NCBI GenBank assembly: GCA_022559845.1
Contig: JAHNEJ010002656.1
Coordinates: 186,001-250,000, forward strand
From: Amorphophallus konjac
Taxonomy: Eukaryota > Streptophyta > Magnoliopsida > Alismatales > Araceae
Length of the DNA: 64,000 nucleotides
Direction of reading: 5' to 3'
The position numbers and the translations under genes are program-made. The notes below the pieces were generated by a model. That model had not been told where the DNA came from. It searched no databases and saw nothing but the letters and a program-made list of their open reading frames with translations. This document shows, in pieces, positions 20,235-34,292 of this stretch. Each line of letters starts with the position of its first letter. The first letter of the stretch is position 1.

Positions 20235-22330
20235 AGAGAGAGAAAGAGACCACGGTGGCACCATTGTCGCCAGTTGGATCATCAGTGGTGACAATAGATA
20301 TGTAAATTTGTGTGCATTAAAAATGAAAGAAAAGATAATCGATCATTTTAAGATGGTAGTCAGGGTTTGTCGTCTCAGTCAATCAGTCGTACCGATCGAT
20401 CGTCCCGGTCACAGCTCTAGATAGGATGATACAGGTTAGTACCATTGCGTGTCGAGACAGTAAACTATAATTTATATAACAAAATAATATAATTCAAATG
20501 AAATTTTAACTCAGTTAGTTAGTTGTTGTGTGATGTAAATGGATGTCCTTGAGTTTGAATCTCAACTTTAGCATTATTTTAAATATTTTTTTAATAACCT
20601 TTTAAAAAATCAAACTAAAAACATGAAAAAAGTAAGTTTTGAACTCATAATCTCGTAATTATCCATGAGACCCTTAACCAATCGATTTATAGAATTAATT
20701 TATTATAAAAAAATAATATAACATATAAAACGTCTCGGTTACGTTCTACAGACCGATCATCCCGATCTATAGTCGAGACGGGACGAGACGTGCGATTCAA
20801 CTTGTCCCGTCTCGATTTGATAAACCTCGGTGATAGTTAATTTTAAGAGACTATACAATAGAATAATAAAGATTCTCTTTTTTTTTAATACTCAACAGAA
20901 TTTGGGGAGCTTTTGACAAATACATGGGTTAGATCTAGGGACTAATTAATCTGCAAACACGCAATGTTATAGATATCATATATCAATTGTGAACTTTGGT
21001 ACTATCAAACTATCAAGTCATAAGTTACACGAGTAGGGTAAGTAATTAAATTGAACCGTATCAAGTAGCTGGACGGTTAACTTGACTCCTCCATTGTTTG
21101 GGAGAGTGCGTGACCCCGATTTTTGGACTAACCCTTTTCGTGTATCAGGGGGTACACGTGTAATCATCTCCCATGGAGGCATCACTTCTTGGGAGCATTG
21201 GGGGTGCGCTTTCTGGAGCATAAATATGTTCTTCCGTCCCCGCTTTTCATCCCCATAAATCTCCCGACCTAAAAAATTAATTATTTAATTCAACCCTTAT
21301 GACATATTATTTGGTTTAGATTAAGCGTGTGTGATTTAATTTATTCCATACTAACTACAATGTCCTCTCCAACTAGTTGACCCATAATTGGATGACTTGC
21401 TCATCGGCTTCTACGATGATTTAATCCTAACCCTGTGAAGTATTTTCTGTTTTAGATGATATCTAGGTAATTTTGTCTTTGTCTGAAAAGATGTTTCACA
21501 TATTATAAAATGAAATTAAGGGCACGTTAATTTGTTTGGGCTTTGGAGGTGATTTTTTTATTGGAAATTGCACCCTCCAAAATCTCAAATAAATAGATCA
21601 TAATCACGTCAAGATTTTTAAAAGATAACTTTTTAAAGTAGGGATATATAAAAAATAACTTTTAAAACGTCTAAAGAATTATTCTAAAGAAGTTTTTTTA
21701 ATTCAAAATTTTAAACTCATCCAAACGTGTTATAAAACAGGGTTTTACAAATTGATCCGATACGAGATGAATCATTAGCATGAGTCACAAATCGATACGA
21801 CCGATCTGTCGTAAGTAACCAATACGGTTTATATATTAAGTATTTTGTTTTAAATATAAAAGACACTATTAGGTAAGTTAATTGAGTGGAACCGGTGACC
21901 TATGTCTCAATTAAAATATATTTTAACCAACTGAGTCACAATCAAATATTTAACATTTTTTATTATAATAATATTTATGAAGTAATATAATCTTATTAAT
22001 ATCTAACAGTACGTTACCTACTACAGGTGGTACGGACGGGTATGCAAATTTTACTATAGAGTATGGAGTTAACTTTTTGAGTTTTAAGGCATGTATCCTG
22101 TTAAATTATTAATTATATAAAAAATTATCATGGATTTATATTTGTTAGCATAGGTTCCCTCCTTAAATAAAATGAATGTATTGTCACATAGGACTCTACC
22201 ATAAATCCGTCGGATATACCAATAATTAAATGCACATGTATGATAGGTTTTCATAAAATTAATATTTTAACAAGGGAATATGTAAAAAAATTCGAACTTT
22301 CCTATAAATAAGTTCTCTATATTTTTAGAT
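20232..22330. other. intergenic with degenerate TIR-element remnants
   Basis: No coding frame is supported. About 20,345-20,840 has GC-rich arms with GAGACGG and CGATC words around an AT-rich centre, like an old TIR element. About 21,519-21,742 looks like a small MITE (CACGTT near the left end, AACGTG near the right). Confidence 0.4.
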
Positions 22331-22333
22331 TTT

Positions 22334-22583
22334 TTACATGAAAATTATTGTTAGAGGTGAATTTATAAAAAAAACTATTCCTATAAATATATTAGTAGAC
22401 ATATCATTACATAAATTTAAATTATGTAAAAATATCATATTTATTTGTAAACATATTATTTCTTTTTGTTAAAAATTTGTAAAAAAATCACTTTTAAACT
22501 ATATTCTCACACTATTTGAATTAACCCAGTGATATATCTGTTAATATATTTTTAAGAATAATAATTTTCATGTAAAATCTTTA
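22334..22583. mobile_element. foldback MITE
   Basis: The left arm TTTTACATGAAAATTATTG is mirrored by AATAATAATTTTCATGTAAAA on the right. The arms extend inward through TAAATATATTAG and ATATATCTGTTAATATA. It shares sequence with the arms of the larger elements at 38.8-40.0 kb. Confidence 0.65.
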
Positions 22584-23089
22584 TATTTTATTAAGAGAAA
22601 TTGATAAAATTATAGGGAATGAAATCAGATCAGGAGTACATCAATAAAGCATCGGTCCCCCGGCCTTATAAGCCCTCGAACAGTGGACACTAAACCGTAT
22701 GCATTCACTAATCTTGGATCAGTACGTATATTTACAAAGGAATGTATTTTTATTTTATTAATTCATTAATGAAAATATTCAACAAACTTCTGTACAAAAA
22801 ATAAATTAATGTCTTTCCCTTAACTAAAAAAAATATATAGAATGAACGTCCAATTTTCAAATGTTTTAATACCATGCATGTTAAGTAAATAGAGTTAACA
22901 TAATATAGGCATGGACTATATATGTCAAATTTGTTTTTTATTTTTTCGTCTTTTGTCTTTATTTAAAGTAAGACTATTCTAATAGTTTTGATTACCCCAT
23001 TCCCCACCCCCACGCTTCCACTCCACTCCTTCTTAGAAGGAAGCTGACGTCAAATTTGCGCACGCAATTGGAATTTACGTATAGAAAGG

Positions 23090-23385
23090 TTTACTGCACG
23101 CACGGGAAGTGATGAACGTCCCGACGTGCAATATCTTAATTTTTTTATTTTTATTTAAAAAGGTTTTAGAGTGATTCTCAAATTATTTAATTTAAAGTGT
23201 AAGTCATGTCATCACGTGATTATCTAAAAAAAATAAAAATAAAATGAATCAAAAATTTAAAAAATAAATTTAATATTATTTATTTATTTTTTAAATAATT
23301 TAATGAGACCTGATTTGTATCTTAAATTAAAATATCTTAAGAGTCACGTTAAAAAATAAAAATGTTACACATCCCGAGTGTGCAG
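23090..23385. mobile_element. foldback MITE with CTGCAC arms
   Basis: The left arm CTGCACGCACGGGAAGTGATG and the complement of the right arm (GAGCTGCACACTCGGGATG) match partly. An imperfect AT-rich inverted repeat follows inward. There is no open frame. A TGACGTCA bZIP-type site lies just outside at about 23,046-23,053. Confidence 0.5.
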
Positions 23386-23776
23386 CTCATGATCTGGACG
23401 TACGATGAGACTTTCTCATCTACCTGTCACTGCGGCGAGAGATAAGAATGGGAGACGGCCGGCCCAGTGCACGTGACATGCCCAGCCCCTCTGTCCGGGC
23501 CAACTTATGAGAGGTGGGTGGTACCCTCGATGCCTTGGCTGTATGTTGTCCTTGACAAGGACTGATTCAACCCCATGGACCGGTTCATGTCTGCCTTCTT
23601 CACATTGTTTGGAGAGGGAGAGAGAGAGAGAGATCAGAGAGAGATGCCCCCCTGCCAACTGGAGACCAAACTTGGTAGAGGGGTTGCCATTGTTACAATG
23701 CACGCCCTCTTTCGAACTTTTGGCTTCGTCGTCTCTGCATGCCCCCAGCTCCCTGTGGGCGGCCTCTGTATTCCAC

Positions 23777-23819
<43 letters not shown>

Positions 23820-26759
23820 GCTGTTCGTAGATAGTGGGGTACGTAGCCGCACGAACAGTTCAAGACGGCTGGTGGGGCAGTCGATCCCCATTATTCCACG
23901 CATTCCCCATCTCGATCAGCCGGCCGTCTTGTCAGGACTCTGCATGCAGGGATAGATATCTCACTCGATCGGCATGCACTCGTTGTCCATTTCCTAACAA
24001 AACAGGGCATCATGCGACAGCAACAACGCACAGAATATCGGATCCTTCAACTGCGTGGAGTATATAATATTATTTGGACGAAAGATGACTTGTTGGTTGG
24101 ATCGATCCTCCCCCCCCCCCCCTCCCCCGCCCGCGGCTGCGTGAACGAGAGGGGGGACCGGAACTGGGAAGGAGCGAATTTATCAGCGGCCGCCCGGTCG
24201 CTGCCAGCGCGTGGTCCATGCATGCGTATCTACCCGCATCTTCCTTCATGATTAATTGGTTGTCCTCACCAACGTGATGCATCGCTATTCACCGCCTCAC
24301 AACGTACTGTGTGCGTCGTTTGAGACGGACGGGAGGCACAGACGATGATGACGATATGATCATGATGACGTACGATATATTATGACAGGTTAACCATGGC
24401 GATTAAGATGTGAGATTAGGTAATGCAGTGTCGTACGCCGTGTGTGCTCAGTTGGTGTTGGGATCTTTGTCTTTTGAGTGGCAAGCCAGGTTGAGGGTAC
24501 GTGTATATTAGAATAATTTTATATTAGGTGATATAAAATAAAATTAGTATATATATATATATAATGTTACTGTCATTTTATATCTTTCAAGAAAGTGAGA
24601 CGGACAATTTGAATACTTAATTTTAACATGCGTGCATGATATCAGAATATATATATATATATATATAGTTGTATAATTTCCAACCCATGCATATATATTA
24701 ATTAGCCCGTGAGATATGGAACTCAGATCAGTTTGTGCTCGCAACATCATATATGCTAGAGTACTCACATGTCATAAGTGGGAAAATATTTAAGGGAAAA
24801 ATAACGAGATAATTAGAAGATTTTCTTCGTTGGCCGACGTAATTAATTCCAAGATAACGAGAGAACATGGCTGAATGAACCTTGTTTCCCACATCACTTT
24901 GCCTCATATGATTCTTTACAAAATGTGTAGCCAATCATATTACGGGATATGGGGAGCTGAGCTAGGTTGCTTACGGTTTACCAGGATCAAGGGAGGATTC
25001 CATATGTCAGTCTATGAATGGTCATCCCTTTGCTCTCAGACTAATTAAGGGATGAAACCCAGACATGATCGACCTGTCCAACCAATTGACTCGTAACTCG
25101 GTCTCAAAATCAAGTTGATATATTCTTTAAACCAGTTAACACTCGAAGGCCAAAACTTGGTAAATCTTAGTTAACCTAGGCGAGTCTTACATAACCCACT
25201 CAACCGGTTAAAATCCACGTGACTCAGTTGGTTCTAAACTTATTTTGTATTTTTATTTTTTATCATTATTTTTTACATAAAAATAATATAAAAAATGAGG
25301 ACTCATCTTTGAAAATTAATCCCTCGTGACCTTATCATTTAATAATGTTAACATCAATTTTTAGAAGTTGAAAAGGTAACCTACGCCGCCGCAGCAAACG
25401 AGAAAGGAGAAATGAAAACCAAAGGGCTTCAAACTTTTAACTATTATTTTTCATTTAATATGTTGCCTTACATATTTCATACTTCTAAGTTGTTACTTTA
25501 AGTATATATTGAAATTCTATAAATATATAATATTGATGTGAGTGGTTCTAGCCTAATGAGTCATGGGTCAATGTTGGATTTTAAAACATTGATCCCACAT
25601 TTGAACATTATCGTGTTGATCCTATTTATTCTCGACAAGTCACTTTCATTTAATAAAAAGGACTAAAATAACATTTTTTGGAAGTGATTCTTAATTTCGA
25701 GTTCATATACACCCTTATGATACGGATCCAAAATACCTAATTACCAGACCAAAGGGCAACCGAGAGAGAGAGAGAGAGAGAGAGACATCAGATCCTCAAA
25801 CCCATGAATTGGAATTATTTCATCACAAATGCATTCATCAGCATCCCAGTTCAGAATATTAGTTGTTCCCAGAGGTAGCCAAATTGGATCCTCAATAATA
25901 CACAAAGTCCTTTTCTATATATGAGGATTGTTGACACGCCTCTCATATGCAGGGTTCGTTCGGCTGTATCATGCATGCACAACTTCAATCCTCAAAACGA
26001 ACATACATAGATTGTGAATCTCTAGCTAGCCTTGAATGTATAGAATGGATCGCAACCGTTGAGCATCTTGACATGAATTCAATATCAGCTTCTTGAGAAA
26101 AATCGTCGACCCAAATCTAACCGTTGTAGACTATAAAATATTCCCATTCAGTTCAAACCCTAAGCTAAAGAATATTTTTCTTTCATGATTCGAGATTAAT
26201 TAGTGACACTATTTGGTGGTGTAGCAGAGTTAGATTTGGATCTATTATCTACTCAATCCGGATGAGATAATAAGATCAAAAGGGTATTAAAAAATAGTGT
26301 CACTAAATAGTAGCTACGACTATTTTTTTTAATTAAGACCAAATTAAATGGCTCCGGAGCAGACCATTCAAGAGAATAACAAGTAGACTTCCTATGCATC
26401 TTAATAAGATCCCAAACTTCTGCCCCCGCTCACTATATATCCTATGTTCCCTAGTAAGGATGTGCGGTGTATAGTACCCCTATCGGGTTCGGAAGATTTC
26501 CTTCTGTGTAATTAACGAGGACTGCCTTCTCAATGTTCTCCTTTGTTTTAGAATGACAAGAAGCCTTTTTTTTTTCATATTTTGAAGCTGTCGTCTTATT
26601 ATGGTTCATAAAAACCTAAACAATCTTTCATCTCATTGCGTCTGCAAAGGCATACTGAAAGAATAGTACCGTTGATAGTCCTAATGATCAAACAATAAAG
26701 CTTTGTTTCTTTCAACTTAATTACAAATGAAATCAACTCTAAATTTTCTTTCCTTTCTC
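23386..26759. other. intergenic, microsatellites and diverged repeats, no gene seen
   Basis: Holds (GA)n at about 23,613, (CT)n at about 23,780-23,816, poly-C at about 24,110-24,122, TA tracts at 24,549 and 24,650, and (GA)n at about 25,761-25,784. About 25,050-25,590 resembles a TIR element ending TTTTAAAACATTG. The open frames over the CT/GA tracts are low-complexity by-products. Confidence 0.5.
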
Positions 26760-26762
26760 TAA

Positions 26763-27016
26763 GGGCGCATTTGATAATCGAATAAGCCAACGTGGGTTTT
26801 GCGCATTCGCCCGTGAGGTTCCGATTTTACCGGTAATAGCCAAAAATGGGTTTGATAAAGAATGAGATTTAGCCCCGGTTAGTGAGGGATTACGTGAAAA
26901 AATAGAGTTTTATGTGAGTTACCCATTCGAGCCGGAGGGGTCGAATACGATGTTCGCCCCGATGCAGGCGGACATCGTATTCCGTCTCTCCCCTGCTCTT
27001 TTTATCAAATGGGGCC
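26763..27016. mobile_element. Tourist-like (PIF/Harbinger) MITE with TAA target duplication
   Basis: Flanked by TAA at 26,760-26,762 and 27,017-27,019. The ends GGGCGCATTTGATAA and TTATCAAATGGGGCC form imperfect terminal inverted repeats. The size (254 bp), the 3-bp TAA duplication and the GG-rich ends fit the Tourist group. Confidence 0.8.
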
Positions 27017-27019
27017 TAA

Positions 27020-27717
27020 AACAAAACTCAAATCTCTCAGGTGGTATCTTAGCTACAATTCCAACCTTTTCCTGCTTTTCATTCTATAGAGTAGATAAAG
27101 AGAGAACGTTAAACTGGCCATTGCCTCACGTAAACGACCCTTTTTTTTCTGGTCAAACACATGGCAATGCTATCCTTTGGTGGAAGGCTATATATGGGGG
27201 AGGAGAACATCCGAGAGAGAGAGAGAGAGCACGACGGATCAGAGGAAGAAAATCTCCTAACGAAAATGAAAGCAACGTGCATGAGGGGAAGAAGACAGAT
27301 CAAACAATAGAAAAATAGAAAGAAAATCCACAGAGAATCGTTCCCCCATGCTTTGACAATGTCGTACATCTCCCATCCCCCGCCTTTCATGCTTTCTCCC
27401 TTTTATTATCACATGTATGTATGATTTAACTCTTTGGCATTCATTTAGCTGCTGGGGCTGCTCCCAGCGACAGTTCGATCGGTCGTCAGGAGAAGCACGC
27501 ATGGGAACAAAAAAGGGGCACATGAACAAACAAAAAATATCGGGATGAGAGAGCCCGTGTACTGTACATGACACACTACCTCCTGCATGCTGCGAATCGA
27601 AATCAATAGGACGAGGGCATGTGTATCGTACATGATGACACCTTCACTTCCGTGTAACATAACCCAAAGCTCTAGATCTGTTACATGATCATATGGCCTT
27701 GTTACTTCGTTTATATA

Positions 27718-27759
<42 letters not shown>

Positions 27760-28827
27760 GGAGGAGGGAGAAAAACATGGTAATTTAGAAACGGGAACCC
27801 GTGGAAGAGACAACCAAGTGCCCTCTCTCTCTCTCTCTCTCTTTCTCACCCCAACCAACCCCTTGTGTGTGTGTGTGTGTGTGCATGTGTGTATTTGGCC
27901 CCAAATTCTACTTGGACCTTGGACTGGCGACGACCCCTTTCTTTATTCTATCTGTCTCTAATCGTTCTAACGTCCCTCTAGATGATCTCCATGTATCCGC
28001 GCAGCTAGGCAAGGCAACATCACTGTCATCATCTCTTCTCTCTTGAGTCAGAGGAAATCAGAAGAGTAATGAAGGGGGACGCCGACATGCATGCATGTGG
28101 GTTGGTGCGGCGGCCGCTGAATGCAGAAGGCAAACAGACAACGTTGGCCCATCCTTAACGGCGGCCATCCATGAATGCCGGTCGCCGGGGCCTTCAACTC
28201 TCCACCATCACCAATAATAATATATCGGCCAATCTCCTGACTCAATCATTCGAATAAGATCATGTGGAGAATCCCGCGGGAGTGTGGCAGGCAGCAGGCC
28301 GTGGGTTTCTCTCAATTCTGGGTGCCATGCGCCTTTGAATAATCGGCATGGAGATTTTAAAGGTGGGAGACGGAATGGGAGAACATAAGTTACTAAACAT
28401 CATGATGTAATGTAAATATACAAATATTTGCAAGACCATATATATATATATATAGGGTATAGAGAGCAGCTACCCTTCTTCAAGCAATTTGATGGACCGA
28501 TGCATGCACGTGCCATGCATCTATCTCTTGTGATGATCAAGTGGTCAAGAAGATCCAAGAGATATTATAGCAAACATATATAAATGTGTAGCGGATGTTA
28601 TTAATTAATTATGAATGTAATCTCTTCTCCTGAATCGCCTGATCTGTAGAATATTCAAAAGGCGAGACCTTCACCGTATGCCAATTATTTATGTAGGAAT
28701 CCTGGGTCAAGTTTTCGGAATTGAAACATTCGGAGTAGAAGACTACGTCTTTCTCATAAGTGTATATGTGAAAGCAATCACGGTGCGTATAATCATCACA
28801 AGATCGCGTTGGACACGTCCTCGAGAC
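27020..28827. other. intergenic, no gene seen
   Basis: Contains (GA)n near 27,212, a TA tract at about 27,713-27,755, (CT)n near 27,822, (GT)n near 27,865-27,883 and a TA tract at about 28,438. Open frames on both strands here are low-complexity and carry no domain I recognise. Confidence 0.45.
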
Positions 28828-30116
28828 TCAATTTGATATAGAGTTAGATTAAATGTGTGCTAATTCAACTTGATTAAAGTAGTGACTCGGGAGTTAACTC
28901 ATTTTTAATTTGATAGGAGGATAATTAATCTGAGAGTAAGAAGGTGAGTTAACTTACTTTTAATCTAGTGTGATTTATAATCTAATAACGTTGATAAATA
29001 AAATATTATATTTTATTTTAAATTATTTTAATATATATTACAAATTGAATATATCATAAAAATAAAAATATTTTTGATAAATTACATCATTAATATTTTT
29101 GATAAATAACATCAATAATCTCACTAATTAAAATTTAAAAGTCAAAAATGATATTAATTACGGGTTTATGTTACTGTTTGTCTTTAAAAATTTTATTTTA
29201 TCCTCATTTTTAAGTATTTTATTATATTATATAAATATAATATACCATGGAAATACATTTTTTTTGATAAATAATATCAATAATCTCACAAATTAAAATT
29301 TAAAAGTTAAAAATGAAATTAATTACAGGTTTATATTACTGTTCATCTTTAAAAAATATTTTACCTTAATTTTTAAAATTTTTTAATATTTATATAAATT
29401 AAATATATCATAAAAATAGTTTTATTTTGATAAATAACATCAATAATCTCACTAATTAAAATTTAAAAGTCAAAATGACATTAATTACGGGTTTATGTTA
29501 CTGTTCATCTTTAAAAATTTTTATTGTATCTTATTTTTTAAATATTTTTAATAAATTCTTTAAATATAATATATCATGAAAATAATTTTTTTTGATAAAT
29601 AACATCATTTATCTCACTAATTAATATTCAAGAGTCACAAATGTTTTTAAAAATAACTATTTATTTTAATGTATTTTTTTAATTTTTATAAAAAAATTTC
29701 TAGATTTCATATGATAAACATACTATTATAATAAAAAAACTTTTGATAAAAACTATAATTAATATTATTAACTAAAATTTTAACAATAGTAAAAATTATA
29801 ACAATTTAACGTTAAATATAAATAAATAAGATAGAGAGCACGAGAGAGAGAGAGATTAAATATAAACAAATAAGAGAGAGAGAGAGAGAGAAAGAGCATT
29901 GATTATGGGTGAGAGAGAGAGAGTATTTATTGAGCATTGATTATGGGTTAATTCACCTTAACCCACTTTTAGAGTGAGTTTCAAAACCCAGGACTAATCT
30001 TGAGTCAATCCTTAACATAATTCAGTTAAATAAAAATGATAATCAAATCATAAAAAGAGTTAGCCCCGGGGCTAACTTCGGGTTAACCCAAAATTAACCC
30101 TCAATCAAGGAGAGGC
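28828..30116. mobile_element. PIF/Harbinger-like element with internal 165-bp tandem repeat
   Basis: Its left ~150 bases match, in reverse complement, the right end of the element at 38,245-38,659 (GAGTTAGATTAAA, AGTTAACTCATTTTT, then AGTAAG and GTTAAC). Its right end, GAGAGGC followed by TAA at 30,117-30,119, matches the complement of that element's left end. The middle differs: an AT-rich tandem repeat (29,090-29,700) and GA-rich tracts are inserted. The left boundary is approximate. Confidence 0.65.
29090..29700. repeat. tandem repeat, ~165-bp unit, about four copies
   Basis: The phrase TTTGATAAATAACATCA followed by ATCTCACTAATTAAAATTTA recurs at about 29,097, 29,266, 29,429 and 29,593. 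Each is followed by TTAATTACGGGTTTATGTTA and a poly-T/A segment. The fourth copy is the most diverged. Confidence 0.8.
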
Positions 30117-30119
30117 TAA

Positions 30120-30182
30120 GCGTCTCAGTTCTCTCCCTTTATCTCAATATATCGGCGATCATCCTTTCACATTAGTTTTTCT

Positions 30183-30214
<32 letters not shown>

Positions 30215-31240
30215 TTATCTATATTTATGACCAGTGAATTTTACCTTCTGTGATTTCTCATCATCACATCACAAGTTAAATTTTCGGAAAGTCATAATAT
30301 TTCTTGAGCATATTAGGTCATCTAACTTAAAATTTTAAGATATCAGATGAAAGATTCGGATAAAAGATTCATTCTGTTGTACATAATTCAACTATTTTTC
30401 GATAATTTTTTCAGTGATATCCCCAGAATTTATATTTACATGTAATCCTTCGCCTTTGTCACGTTGACACGCATACCCTTGATATGCCCATAAGTATTTT
30501 TGTTGACATACGTTCGTCGTAATCCCGATTTATTTAACAAGAGGAAAGAACGAAACTATAGCATTTTATAGGGATATTATTGTAAAAAGTTTTTTTTAAA
30601 TATTAGACAATTTTAACAGTAATGAGGCTAGCTACGTACGTACCGGATGACATTAATCATGCGGCTTCGTAAATCGTAATCAGGATTCTTGTTTGATGAT
30701 CTCACCGGGATCCAGACTTAACACTCTGTCTTATCGCAATGACCAGTAAACGCCGGAAGCCGCCAGAGCCCTTGGCTGCGATTCCGGGCATGCATGAAGA
30801 CGACTAATTGGGACAGATGGACGACGTAACCTGAAGGAACTGAACAGACATTCTCATGATCATCAATCTTATAATCGTCATCAACCTTTGTAAGCGTCAC
30901 TGTCCATCTTCTCTACTCCCGGATAGCTCAGCTAATGACAACAACGCACATTAATATATATGGATCAGATGGCACACCTCCCATTCACTTTGCATCAATA
31001 ATCAGCAAAGTTGTTACCCTCAGACTTCTTCTATTGCAAATGCACGCATGGGTGGAGCTTCACAAGCTTAAGAGGTCATTATGAGGGGTCGCTCTGAATT
31101 ATCTATTAATGGAGACATTGGGACTCACACGTTTAATTGGGCCATATATATATATTCATGGACTCAATTTCTTACACTACCATGGGGTCTGCCTGAGTAT
31201 TGCTTGGGCTCACCATTCACATAATACCGGGCGCTTATAG
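30120..31240. other. intergenic, no gene seen
   Basis: AT-rich with a (CT)n tract near 30,186-30,208. No supported coding frame or RNA gene was recognised. Confidence 0.4.
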
Positions 31241-31242
31241 CA

Positions 31243-32053
31243 ATGTTTTAAAGCCCAACCTGACTCGATCGATCTGATCGGTTAATCTGTCACTCGGTCT
31301 TGTAATCAGGTTAAAATAATTTTTTGACCGTCTAAGACCTAAGATCAAGTCAAACTCGGTTAACTCGGCCCAACCCAAGTAATCCGGCCCGACTCGATAA
31401 AATTAGTGCAACCTAGTCGGATCTGAGACATATTTTTTATTTTTATTATTAATTTAAGTTTTAATTTTAAGTTAATTTTTTGACTTTATCATTTAATGAT
31501 ATTAACAAAAGATTAACACAACTTTTGAAAGTTGAATAGATTTGGGCTTTAAATATTTAACTTATAGCCTTTCTAATTCTAGCTTCTTCCCTACTTGAGT
31601 TAGTGTAGTATGCGAATAATAGAAGGAATAAGATAAAGACCAGAGAATACTCATAATTGGAGATGAAGGCAAGAAATAAGATGAAGGTCCAGTGACGGAT
31701 GAAAATTTAGTCGAAGAGGAAATTTGACTTCACACATTATGAAATTTATGTCTCATGAGATATTAATTGTAATTGATAAATGGCCATATATAGTGTTTGT
31801 TTAGTATATTTTTATTTTTTAGACTATATTAGTGATTATTTAATATATTTATATTTATTTTTATAATATATGTTAAAGTGTATCTTTCATATTTATAACT
31901 TAAGGTATATTAAAATTTTATGACGATACATAACATTGATAGTTACGATTCTAATATTAGGGGTCACGGGTCAACCCTAACGGTTAAATATTTGATCCGT
32001 GACTCACGGACCTAATCTAATTGGGTCAAGATCTAGATCTAATTTTAAAACAA
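31243..32053. mobile_element. putative TIR element ending in CAATGTTTTAAA-like arms
   Basis: The left end CAATGTTTTAAAGCCC and the right end AATTTTAAAACAACG are partly complementary. The arms are rich in GACTCG and GGGTC words, the core is AT-rich, and there is no transposase. The sequence near 25,050-25,590 ends in the same way (TTTTAAAACATTG). Confidence 0.45.
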
Positions 32054-32130
32054 CGACTAATGACATTGAAATCATAGTTATGTACAATCATAACAGGAGG
32101 ACATAGTATATATTGTTACTATATATATGG

Positions 32131-32229
32131 GGAGATGAGAGGGGCGGCGGCGGCATCAGGTGGTGCCGGCGATCAGATGGTGTCGGCACCACTTGATTGC
32201 CTCCTGATACTGGCATCACCTGATCGCCC

Positions 32230-32323
<94 letters not shown>

Positions 32324-32480
32324 TAATTTCTTTGCTGCGTGAATGTGTTGGAGCAATGATGTAGACTAATGGTGGAGATGAGAGGGGGGGGGGGGGGCGG
32401 TGACATCAGGTGGTGCCGCGGCGATCAAATGGTGTCAACATCACCTGATCATCCCTGATACTGACATCACCTGATCGTCC

Positions 32481-32530
<50 letters not shown>

Positions 32531-32580
32531 GTTAATTTCTTTGCTGCGTGAATGTGTTGGAGCAACGATGTAGACTAATG
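32131..32580. repeat. two tandem ~244-bp units, each with a long (AT)n tract
   Basis: Each unit runs from GAGATGAGAGGGG through CATCAGGTGGTGCC and CATCACCTGATC to a long (AT)n tract and then TTAATTTCTTTGCTGCGTG. Units start at about 32,131 and 32,375. The GC-rich head can fold because GGTGGTGCC and GGCACCAC, and CAGGTG and CACCTG, are complementary. The second head contains a long G-only run (about 32,383-32,396). Confidence 0.8.
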
Positions 32581-33162
32581 GTGGATCTAAATGTGTATGG
32601 ACAGTTGTGGATATAGATGGATATATGGCTAGACAGACCGATAAATGGGTACGAATGATTAATTGTGATGTTTGTGAGGGGGTGTTCTAATTCTCCTCCC
32701 CTTCCTCCTCCTTCCAAGGAGTACTTCACTCTTTTTCTACTATATTTTAGAAATATAGATTTTCTCTTTTTTTCACTTTTGATGAATGGCGTAACTGCAA
32801 TAAAATAGAGAGAAAAGAAGGGATAATCGTTATCTATATTCCACAAAATCTATTCTATTTTGCTGTGCAATCTCATATTTCTCACATTATGATGCATGCA
32901 TACGCTCGTAATTGAAATATTATTCTTTTTTTCCCCCTTCTGGTTCGACTATTGTTAGAATCCGGTGAATTTTTCATTAAAAACATTTGTTGCCGCATAA
33001 GTAGGTGTTGCTTAGAATAAGAGACTTTGAGAATAATACGTTGGATCACAAAAGATCATATTGGAGTACAATTCAAGCAATTATCCTTCATTATCCAAGA
33101 ATTTAAATCAGATTGATTTTTTTATCTTTTAATTTATTCAGAACTAAGTTAGGCAATGATAC

Positions 33163-33895
33163 ATGTTAGGGCAATGATACGTGACAATAAGTTTCAAATG
33201 AATATAGTTTACCTTGAGAGTGCATAATTGAGAGGGGTAAAATAGCGGCCTAAAACAGATGTGGCCCGGAGCGGCCTAATTAGGTCCAACTCAATCCAAC
33301 CAAGCCGAACTCCCAAGTGACAGTCCCACTTAACGAGCCCACTTATCTTGAAGCTCTAACTTGCTCAGCCCAATACTTCAATTCCTAGGTGACCTTCAGG
33401 TCCGGAAGACCAAGTAACGGTCTCTCGGGAGAATCCCAAGCGGGATCTGAGCGTAACTGACCGATGACGCCTCCGTCACCCGGGAGGAGTCCTAAACAGG
33501 CGCCCTACCCCCGGACTGCCCACCAGGCACTTATCCAGGCCGATGTTACGTTGCCACCCAGGAGCAGGAAGTTCGATGGGATAAGGGAGGCTAAGAGTCC
33601 TCAAGCGATGATGAGCTCTCAGCAAGGACGTAACTCCCTCTAGTCCCTCAAGCTTCCTTGACTCTAGTACGGGATGAGCGACTATATAAACTCCAAGGAA
33701 ACTCTCCAGAAAGGTAAGTAAGTCTCAGCACTCAAAGTCACGCCTGTTGGTGGATAGCAATCTCGTGCCCTTCTCCTCCTTTCTCCTGCACCCCTTCCAC
33801 CTACGCTCTACCAATTTGCTGACTTAGGCATCGGAGGATTTTCTCCGGGGTCATAATCATGGGTTCCTCTGATCTGTTTTCTACCTCACAGAATC
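33163..33895 (+). mobile_element. Tat-like gypsy LTR fragment
   Basis: A TATA box at 33,683-33,690 (ACTATATAAACTCC) is followed about 150 bases later by CTGACTTAGGCATCGGAGGA. That phrase closely resembles one near the end of many Tat-lineage gypsy LTRs. ATTGGTGGCGGCGATC at about 33,900 may be a decayed primer-binding site. Boundaries are approximate and no internal coding region follows. It is a solo or truncated LTR. Confidence 0.5.
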
Positions 33896-33933
33896 TTTAT
33901 CATTGGTGGCGGCGATCAATATCTATCCGAGAT

Positions 33934-34049
33934 CGTACGGCCCTTAAATGCATGTGGCCAACATGTAGGGAGATCATCTCCCATGGATTTAAGGGTCCAG
34001 ATACCGGCACCATGACAAATAGCAATGGGGCCGGTCCCATGTGAACATT

Positions 34050-34120
<71 letters not shown>

Positions 34121-34250
34121 CACATGGTGTCAGTATCTGGGCCCTTAAATGTATGGGGCCAGCATATAGGGAGATCATCTCCCATGGATTTAAGGGCCCA
34201 GATGTCGGCACCATGGCAAATAACCATGGGACCGGCCCCATGTGAACATT

Positions 34251-34292
<42 letters not shown>

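Noticed and set aside
32088..32326. Frames encoding long Tyr-Ile repeats
   Set aside because: Translation of the (AT)n microsatellite.
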